Both the position numbers and the translations under genes were made by a program. 64,000 nucleotides of DNA from Treponema sp. (GTDB taxonomy: Bacteria > Spirochaetota > Spirochaetia > Treponematales > Treponemataceae), in contig JAAVAO010000014.1 of assembly GCA_014803985.1 (NCBI GenBank), forward strand, positions 6,900-70,899, written 5' to 3'. Below the pieces are notes generated by a model, which saw nothing but the letters and a program-made list of their open reading frames with translations, did not search any database and was not told the origin of the DNA. Shown piece by piece: positions 45,787 to 51,794 of the stretch (position 1 is its first letter; each line of letters starts with the position of its first letter).

Positions 45787-47229
45787 GTGAAAAAAGTAGG
45801 TATATGCTTTGCATTAGTATCTGTGATTACGGTTTTTTGTTTTATAGGGGGGGGGTGTTCGCTTATTGATATGCTGAACAACGTGGGAGAGGAATATACT
45901 GACAACCAAGAGGAAGACAGTGATAACAACGGCGAAAATGGTGCTAACAAAAATGAAAATGTTACTAAGTCTGTGGAAATTACGCCACGAGGAATGCAAA
46001 CTGTCATTGTTGGCAAGGAATGTGTGTTTACTGCGAATGCATTGCGTGAAGACGGTAGCATAATAGCAGGAAAGTCCGTAACGGAACCAAAAAAATTTAC
46101 AGAAACTGGTAAGCATAGTTTTAGCATGACAGTTGATGGACTATTGGCAACAACAACTGTAAATGTAATTGAAGACGATATTACTTTACCAGTGGAATAT
46201 ATGGGAAAAACATATACTGGAATTGACATCTCAACAATGACTGGCAGTGTTGAGAATACAAGGTTTGATGCCGGAAGAAAACTTGAAGTGACTTATCCTA
46301 CAGGAAACTCGTTTGATGCCGATGGTTTTTTTCCACTCAAACTTTCAGTGAACAACCCGGCTATGCATCAGTTTTTCAGGGTTTCTATTTCTGGTGGTGC
46401 AAATAGAGAAGGAGCATCTTATATTTACCGAGGCAATCCAACTTCGGATTCTGGCGAACTTGAAATGCGCATTTGGCTGCGGTGGGGTAAAGGTTCTTAC
46501 ACGGTAAAAATCTGTGATATCACTGAAGCGAGATGGAATTATCAAGCGGTTGACGGTATGACTTCGACTGATGGAAAGATCACCTATTATGGTGATAATA
46601 TTCTTGCGTCTTATAGCTATTATCCATCAGTCACTTTTACTGTGAATAACACACGTGATGAAGATGGAACGTTCCTGTATCCTTCTTCTGTGGTTCAGAG
46701 CGATGACATTACAGTAATGAACAAGGCTGCAGATTTAACGGCGGGGCTTACCAAAACAGAGGACAAAATAAAGGCAATACACGACTGGATTGTAACGTCA
46801 AAATACTATGATCAAGATAGTTTTCCATCTGAAAGCAAAAGAAAGAGACAGGATGCTGTGGCGGTTATGGAATACGGAATGTGTGTATGCGAAGGATATG
46901 CGAACTTAACAGCCGCACTTTTGAGAAACTGTGGGATTCAGACGAAATTTATTTCTTCCAAATCCTTGAATCACGCTTGGAATCATGTCAATGTGGGGAC
47001 CGAGACTAATCCAGACTGGCGGCTTCTTGATACGTGTTGGGATGATCCTCTTATTGTGGACTTCGGTCCCGCGCACGATGGAGGTTCCGACTTTGTAGTA
47101 TATGAAAATTATCTGCTTAAAAATTTAGAAGGTGGAAACGATCCTCATACAGGTGGAGTTCCTAATATGGGAAGAGACGCATATCCTGGAATAGGTCATA
47201 TTGACGGCGTAGAAAGTATTGCATATTAA
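45787..47229 (+). CDS. Exported transglutaminase-like lipoprotein, poly-G in signal peptide
   Basis: This 480-residue protein starts from GTG 45787, chosen because GAGGGGG lies five bases before it; an in-frame ATG at 45772 has no ribosome site. The signal peptide ends in IGGGC, a weak lipobox. A beta-sandwich region (about 55-300) follows. A transglutaminase/cysteine-protease core comes next, with catalytic C in CEGYANLTAALL (near 362), H in NHAWNHV (near 393) and D in LLDTCWDD (near 412). It may process peptidoglycan or surface protein. Nine Gs encode the three glycines of the lipobox, so tract-length change would switch the gene off. Confidence 0.78.
   Translation: MKKVGICFALVSVITVFCFIGGGCSLIDMLNNVGEEYTDNQEEDSDNNGENGANKNENVTKSVEITPRGMQTVIVGKECVFTANALREDGSIIAGKSVTEPKKFTETGKHSFSMTVDGLLATTTVNVIEDDITLPVEYMGKTYTGIDISTMTGSVENTRFDAGRKLEVTYPTGNSFDADGFFPLKLSVNNPAMHQFFRVSISGGANREGASYIYRGNPTSDSGELEMRIWLRWGKGSYTVKICDITEARWNYQAVDGMTSTDGKITYYGDNILASYSYYPSVTFTVNNTRDEDGTFLYPSSVVQSDDITVMNKAADLTAGLTKTEDKIKAIHDWIVTSKYYDQDSFPSESKRKRQDAVAVMEYGMCVCEGYANLTAALLRNCGIQTKFISSKSLNHAWNHVNVGTETNPDWRLLDTCWDDPLIVDFGPAHDGGSDFVVYENYLLKNLEGGNDPHTGGVPNMGRDAYPGIGHIDGVESIAY
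45847..45855 (+). repeat. Homopolymeric G tract (9 G) in coding sequence
   Basis: Nine Gs encode Gly-Gly-Gly just before the lipid-accepting cysteine of the 45787 lipoprotein. Gain or loss of one G would shift the frame about 20 codons into the gene. Confidence 0.92.
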
Positions 47230-47440
47230 ATAAAACGGTGAGAGAAATATTCTTGCAGCGCGTTTTCATGTAGGGGATTTTCCAAATCAAATTTTGCAAC
47301 CAAACAAAGATAGAATTGTCGCTAAAACAGCATTGCAATTCTAACTGGAATGGTCTTTTCAATTTTGCTTGTCTCACCTAATACTGCCACATTTTTTGCA
47401 CGGAAATTCGAGTGGATGCAAAAACATCAGGGGTCGTCAA

Positions 47441-47474
47441 CGTAACGGGACTTGCCGATCCAAATCCCGTTACG
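47441..47474 (-). terminator. Hairpin after the flavin reductase gene
   Basis: CGTAACGGGA pairs with TCCCGTTACG directly past the stop of the minus-strand gene at 47480. There is no U run, so it may be an mRNA end structure. The rest of 47230-47440 shows no gene. Confidence 0.4.
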
Positions 47475-47479
47475 CCTGC

Positions 47480-48052
47480 TTACTGCTTCATCAGTCCCGC
47501 GCCGGTTTGCCATGCCTGCCCGACTTTTTCGCCAATTGCGTAGTAGCCGTTTTGGAACTGATCGAACACGAACGCGCTGAGCTTTGCGGGGACGACCTTG
47601 CCTTTTTCATCAAGCACGTTTTCATCCGCAAGTACGTTGAGGATTTCGCCGAGCACGCGGAATCCGTAGTCGGTGTGCTGGCATTCTGCGACCTTACATT
47701 CGAGCGTCAGCGGGAATTCTTCCACGATTGGCGCGTCCACCCTTGTGCTCTTTACGGCATGTAGTCCCGAACGCTCAAACTTGTCTTTCATCTTGTTGCC
47801 CGTCGCGATGCCGAAAAAGTCTGCCGCCTCAATGTGAGGAACATCGGCAATGCTCAATGTGAACGCCCCCGTGCGCTTTATGTTCTCCGCCGTCTTGTGG
47901 TCCTCGTCGATGTTCAGCGCGACCATGTTTTCGGCGCACACGCCGCCCCACGCCATGTTCATCACGTCAACACTGCCGTCTTCGTTGTAAGTCGCAATCA
48001 TCAACACCGGCATCGGAAATGTGTACGGCTTAACTCCCAAATCTTTTAACAT
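47480..48052 (-). CDS. Flavin reductase-like FMN-binding protein
   Basis: This 190-residue protein of the DIM6/NTAB flavin-reductase family has VLMIATYNEDGSVDVMNMAW, FTLSIADVPHIEAADFFGIATG and ECKVAECQHTDYG as the FMN-binding and dimer segments. It would reduce flavin or use bound FMN as an oxidoreductase. Base composition is clearly more GC-rich than the neighbours, which suggests acquisition by transfer. AAGGAG lies before the ATG, just after a GC hairpin. Confidence 0.88.
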   Translation of the reverse strand: MLKDLGVKPYTFPMPVLMIATYNEDGSVDVMNMAWGGVCAENMVALNIDEDHKTAENIKRTGAFTLSIADVPHIEAADFFGIATGNKMKDKFERSGLHAVKSTRVDAPIVEEFPLTLECKVAECQHTDYGFRVLGEILNVLADENVLDEKGKVVPAKLSAFVFDQFQNGYYAIGEKVGQAWQTGAGLMKQ

Positions 48053-48062
48053 AGTTTTCTCC

Positions 48063-48103
48063 TTAAATAAAAATTATTGCGCCGTTTGTTCGGCGTCGTT
48101 ATC
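48063..48103 (-). promoter_or_regulatory. Leader hairpin resembling element hairpin 4
   Basis: CGCCG and CGGCG pair just upstream of the flavin reductase ribosome site. The surrounding GCGCCGTTTGTTCGGCG resembles the tip of the fourth hairpin at 50310-50350 (GCGCCATTTGTGCGGTG), but the lower stem is degenerate. Confidence 0.35.
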
Positions 48104-48181
48104 TTACTTGGACTCTTTTCAATGAAATCCAATAAAAATCATGAGCACCATATATTTTTCAAGAAGTGTCATTAAACATTC

Positions 48182-48436
48182 CTATCTTGGTAACTTATAC
48201 TTGATTTTCAAAGTATGGCTTTGCCATGATTTTGTATGATAAAGAACCTCATCTGTCTCTGCCCTAAAATTGTCTTTCATTACCTTGCAACACATTGGAA
48301 TACAATCTCTATATTCAGGTTTTACTTCCATTTGGTCAAAAAAATCTTTTGACACAAGTGTTATTTCAGTTTTGCCTTCGGCAGTTGCTTTATCAAATAT
48401 TTTCTTTAATTCGGCTTCAACTTATTCAAAAGTCAT
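48182..48436 (-). pseudogene. Small gene downstream of DUF262, with stop at codon 5
   Basis: On the minus strand GGAGGAAGAT precedes ATG ACT TTT GAA TAA. After that TAA, the same frame continues for 79 codons (AELKKIFDKATAEGKTEITL ... KIKYKLPR) to a stop at 48182. A single substitution in codon 5 would open the whole 84-residue protein. It begins ten bases after the DUF262 gene, so it is the distal gene of that operon. No family recognised. A nonsense mutation, a sequencing error or suppression are possible. Confidence 0.55.
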
Positions 48437-48446
48437 ATCTTCCTCC

Positions 48447-50189
48447 TTACTTCAACAAATCATTTTGTTTCAAGAAACCAATGAAAGCGTCTATGATTTC
48501 ATTATGCCTTGCGGTAATATCCGCTTCCGTAAAATCGTTTTTATTTTTCGCAAAGTTCTGAAGTTCTATGATTTTTGATCCTTCTTTATTTTGACCTTTT
48601 GCGTTTGTGAAACCTTTATAGTATTTCTTTTTATCCCCAAACCTGTAATCAGAAGCACGGATATTTATCCTTTTCTCAAGTATTGATTTATTTCCCAAAG
48701 ATTCCAGCAAGTTTGTATTTGAAAGCGCATTTTCATGTTCCTGCCGTTTTCTTGCAAAGATATGTTCAATTTCAAACACTGATTCAAGGGAAAGCAAGGG
48801 TTGGTTTTTATCATTGAACGCCCACCATGTCAGCATTGACTTTGTAATCGGACGACCATTACTAAAATAATAGTTGTTAAACATTGATTTGACCGTCGCT
48901 GCCTCAAATTTGCATTCCGCAAATTCAATATCCTTCCCTTCTACAAGATTGACCATTTCTGCAAATACGGGAATACGAAGCGCGTTCACGCCTGGATTTG
49001 TCACCGCATAAGTCCAAATGAAAGCCGTGATTTTCGTTAAAAACGCGCAGAATTTCGTGTCGTCAAGTTTTCCGTTTGCGTCCTTATTCCGCATGAAATA
49101 AACTGACGTGAAATAGTTCCACATTCCGTTTGGCGCATAGTTCAACACATACAGGCGGCGGAGGACTTCATCACTAAATCTTTCTTTATCCTGATTTGAT
49201 ATGTCATTCCAAAAATCTGCTAACGCTTCCAAATTTTCCAATGTTTCATCTTTTTTCAGGAGCGCATAACTATCTTTTTCATAAAACTTTCGCAACGCTT
49301 CTGTCGTTGAGGATTTAATTTTACGACAAGCACGTTCATAATACATATAACGGGTAAAAAGTTCATCCATTGGAGTTCCCGTTATCGGATGAAAGATTTT
49401 TGCTGATTGTTCTTCAAGGGCTTTCCAACGCTTAATGAAATTGTCTTTCTCACCTTTATTTTTATAATACTTGTAGAACTGGGCTTTGAAAATATCTGCA
49501 TCCGAAAGCGGCAGTCCTCTGTCGTTCAATGTCGAAAAAATCCTTAATGCCGTGTCCTGGCTTTCCGCTTCAATGGGAAGAAGAATGCAGTTATTCAAAA
49601 TACGGGTCGGTAAGTAAGAAAAGTAACTGGGAAATTTTTGAAGAAATTCATTAATTTGCTTCTGGAAAAATCTGTAGTTAATCGCATATTTGCTTTTCAT
49701 ATTTTCAGGAGCAGAACCACTTTTCAAGATGTTCAAGAATTCATCTTTGTCATTGTCGGTGGCAACCTCCGAATCGATCTTCAATTTTGATTTATCGGGA
49801 GTGCCAAATTCATCTGTTTTCCAAATGCACTTTTCAAGATTCTCGCGGGTTTTCTTTGAATTCTCATCTTGCATCATTCCAAACTTTTCATAGAAAGCGC
49901 GGAGTAAAAGCATAAGTGTTGTCAAGCGTTGCTGACCATCAATGACTTCCATTTTGTTTGAGTCATTTTTGAAAGTGACAATCGAACCTAAAAAATATTC
50001 GTCACTGTCGCTGTCAAATTTTGAATAATCATTGTCGGGGAATGCAAAATTGAAAATATCTTCCCATAATGTTTGGCATTCTGCGTCTTCCCACGCATAA
50101 GGACGCTGATAGTCAGGAATTAAAAAATCTGATTTTTTGTCGGCGAACAACCCGGATATTGTTTTTTGATCGATGTTTAGTTTGGACAT
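48447..50189 (-). CDS. DUF262/DUF1524 protein (GmrSD-like restriction enzyme)
   Basis: This 580-residue protein has an N-terminal DUF262 ParB-like NTPase domain (IPDYQRPYAW near 24; EVIDGQQRLTTLMLLLRAF near 78, the DGQQR motif). A helical middle follows, and a C-terminal DUF1524 His-Me-finger nuclease with FEIEHIFARKRQ near 458 and NLLESLGNKSIL. GmrSD proteins use NTP hydrolysis to cut modified phage DNA (type IV restriction). AGGAG precedes the ATG. A four-hairpin leader lies immediately upstream, and a small broken gene follows. Confidence 0.88.
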   Translation of the reverse strand: MSKLNIDQKTISGLFADKKSDFLIPDYQRPYAWEDAECQTLWEDIFNFAFPDNDYSKFDSDSDEYFLGSIVTFKNDSNKMEVIDGQQRLTTLMLLLRAFYEKFGMMQDENSKKTRENLEKCIWKTDEFGTPDKSKLKIDSEVATDNDKDEFLNILKSGSAPENMKSKYAINYRFFQKQINEFLQKFPSYFSYLPTRILNNCILLPIEAESQDTALRIFSTLNDRGLPLSDADIFKAQFYKYYKNKGEKDNFIKRWKALEEQSAKIFHPITGTPMDELFTRYMYYERACRKIKSSTTEALRKFYEKDSYALLKKDETLENLEALADFWNDISNQDKERFSDEVLRRLYVLNYAPNGMWNYFTSVYFMRNKDANGKLDDTKFCAFLTKITAFIWTYAVTNPGVNALRIPVFAEMVNLVEGKDIEFAECKFEAATVKSMFNNYYFSNGRPITKSMLTWWAFNDKNQPLLSLESVFEIEHIFARKRQEHENALSNTNLLESLGNKSILEKRINIRASDYRFGDKKKYYKGFTNAKGQNKEGSKIIELQNFAKNKNDFTEADITARHNEIIDAFIGFLKQNDLLK

Positions 50190-50200
50190 TTAGAACTCCT

Positions 50201-50350
50201 ATGAAAAGTCAAGAAAGAAAGTTGAAACTTTCTTTCTTGACTTTTCATGCCACTTCGTAATGAAATGAGAAGTGGCATTTGATGTGCAAGTTTCCAACGG
50301 AAACTTGTCATGATAAAAGTACTGCGCCATTTGTGCGGTGCTTTTATCAT
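50201..50350 (-). promoter_or_regulatory. Four-hairpin leader element, copy 1 (upstream of the DUF262 gene)
   Basis: H1 50201-50248 has a perfect 23-bp stem. H2 50249-50276 is GCCACTTC, 12-base loop, GAAGTGGC. H3 50287-50307 is CAAGTTTCC-AAC-GGAAACTTG. H4 50310-50350 is 41 bases. The element ends where the DUF262 ribosome site begins. The same architecture recurs at 50965-51111 with compensatory changes. A further hairpin (CAAGTCCAAC pairing GTTGGGCTTG, 50414-50436) lies between it and the flavin reductase stop. An RNA leader is inferred. Confidence 0.7.
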
Positions 50351-50441
50351 AAATCCTTTTTTATTAGATTTTATTTTCTTGGATTTAAATAGTCAAGAGA
50401 TTTTTTGTCTCTGCAAGTCCAACTATGTTGGGCTTGATATT

Positions 50442-50951
50442 CTACTCCTCCGTCTTTTTTGCCGGGGCGATTTCGGCATAGCCGTTCCATGCGAACAGCG
50501 GCTTTTCCTGCTCGTCGGCGTAGACTTGCTCGACGTTGCAAATGTACAGGTAATGGTCGCCCGTCTCCACGAATTCTTTCAGGGTGCAGACGATGGCAAG
50601 CGCGCTGTGGAGTGGCACACGGATTTCGCTTTCAGGAAGCGACTGCATCTCGATGCCGAATTTTTCGATTTTGTCGGTGTTCCTGCCCGTTGTGCTTCCG
50701 CAGCCCAGCACGGCTTCCGCGATTTTTTCGCTAGGCACGGTGAGGACGACTTTTTTGTTCTGCCGCACCATTTCGCCGCTGAACGACGTTTTCGCCATCG
50801 CGTAGGCGATCATATTCGGGTTATAGGAAAGGTACGTCCACCATGAGACGGTCGCGAGGTTCGTGCCGCCGTCCATATTTTGCGTGCAGACAAGCGTTAC
50901 AGGATTGGGCGAAGTGACGCGCGCCGCTTTGGGCAATGTGATTTTGTTCAT
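50442..50951 (-). CDS. Flavin reductase family protein, second copy
   Basis: This 169-residue FMN-binding split-barrel protein has NPVTLVCTQNMDGGTNLATVSWW, NPNMIAYAMAKTSFSGEMVRQNK and VCTLKEFVETGDHYLYICNVEQVY. It is a different subfamily from the 47480 protein. The gene is GC-rich against AT-rich surroundings, which suggests transfer. It is divergent from an HxlR regulator, the common arrangement for redox- or aldehyde-responsive flavin reductases. Its leader holds the second four-hairpin element. Confidence 0.85.
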   Translation of the reverse strand: MNKITLPKAARVTSPNPVTLVCTQNMDGGTNLATVSWWTYLSYNPNMIAYAMAKTSFSGEMVRQNKKVVLTVPSEKIAEAVLGCGSTTGRNTDKIEKFGIEMQSLPESEIRVPLHSALAIVCTLKEFVETGDHYLYICNVEQVYADEQEKPLFAWNGYAEIAPAKKTEE

Positions 50952-50964
50952 GGAATTCTCCTAT

Positions 50965-51111
50965 AAAAAGTCAATTACAATTTTGAAAAATTATAATTGA
51001 CTTTTTTCCGCACATTCGCAACGCAGTGTGAATGTGCATTAAATATGCAAGTTTCCAACGGAAACTTGACATGAAAAAAAGTTGACGCTATTTCAGGCAA
51101 CTTTTTTTCAT
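50965..51111 (-). promoter_or_regulatory. Four-hairpin leader element, copy 2 (upstream of the flavin reductase gene)
   Basis: H1 50965-51006 has AAAAAGTCAATTA arms with one mismatch. H2 51010-51037 is GCACATTC, 12-base loop, GAATGTGC. H3 51048-51068 is identical to copy 1. H4 51071-51111 is again 41 bases. Spacers H2-H3 (10 bases) and H3-H4 (2 bases) equal those of copy 1. Three base pairs of H2 differ by compensatory change. It ends at the GGAG of the gene's ribosome site. Confidence 0.7.
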
Positions 51112-51131
51112 ATCTCCTTTGTATTTCGTTG

Positions 51132-51160
51132 TTGACAATAATTATATGACGGTATATAAT
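51132..51160 (+). promoter_or_regulatory. Consensus sigma-70 promoter of the HxlR gene
   Basis: TTGACA (51132-51137) and TATAAT (51155-51160) are 17 bases apart, a perfect consensus, about 70 bases ahead of the regulator start. Confidence 0.8.
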
Positions 51161-51231
51161 CGCCGTCAAGTACGCACATTTTTGTTATATACTTACAAAA
51201 AGTAGAGTAAGATTTTTTGAAGAGGCAGGTT

Positions 51232-51573
51232 ATGGAAAGACTAGACGAACGCTGCATCGGCAACGAAAAACTTTGCGAGACGGGATTCAGTTACACGCTG
51301 TCGCTTATCAGCGGCAAATACAAAATGACCATTCTTTACGCGCTCATGGAATTCGGGGTCGTGCGGTTCAACGCGCTACAACGGTACATCAAGGGCATTT
51401 CGTTCAAGACGCTGAGCCTTTCGCTGAAAGAACTTGAAGCCGACAAGTTAATTATCCGCACGGAATACCCGCAGATTCCACCGAAAGTGGAGTACAGCCT
51501 TTCCGAGCGCGGCAAGTCCCTCATGCCCATCCTCGACGGCATGTGCGAATGGGGCGAGAAGAATCGGATGTGA
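51232..51573 (+). CDS. HxlR-family winged-helix regulator
   Basis: This 113-residue winged helix has the HxlR signature: an N-terminal cysteine (C17), LSLISGKYKMTILYAL, VRFNALQRYIKGISFKTLS (recognition helix) and PPKVEYSLSERGKSLMPIL. Members sense redox or aldehydes through the cysteine. Divergent placement from the flavin reductase suggests it controls that gene. GC-rich codon use contrasts with its own AT-rich promoter region, a sign of transfer. AGAGGCAGG precedes ATG 51232. Confidence 0.88.
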   Translation: MERLDERCIGNEKLCETGFSYTLSLISGKYKMTILYALMEFGVVRFNALQRYIKGISFKTLSLSLKELEADKLIIRTEYPQIPPKVEYSLSERGKSLMPILDGMCEWGEKNRM

Positions 51574-51794
51574 TAGGGAAGTTGCAGGAATAGGATGACG
51601 CACTATAATTTTTCTTCGAATTATAGTATAATGATGAAAGGCATAAAAGGGTGGCGGACGACGGGCGTGGCTATCTGCACAAAGTTTGCCAGATGATGAA
51701 AGATACATTTAAAGGCAGCCTGATTATTTTACGGTAGGTATTAGATTTTTAGGTAATATAAAGAATTGGTTATGAAAGCTGAAAAGGATATATT

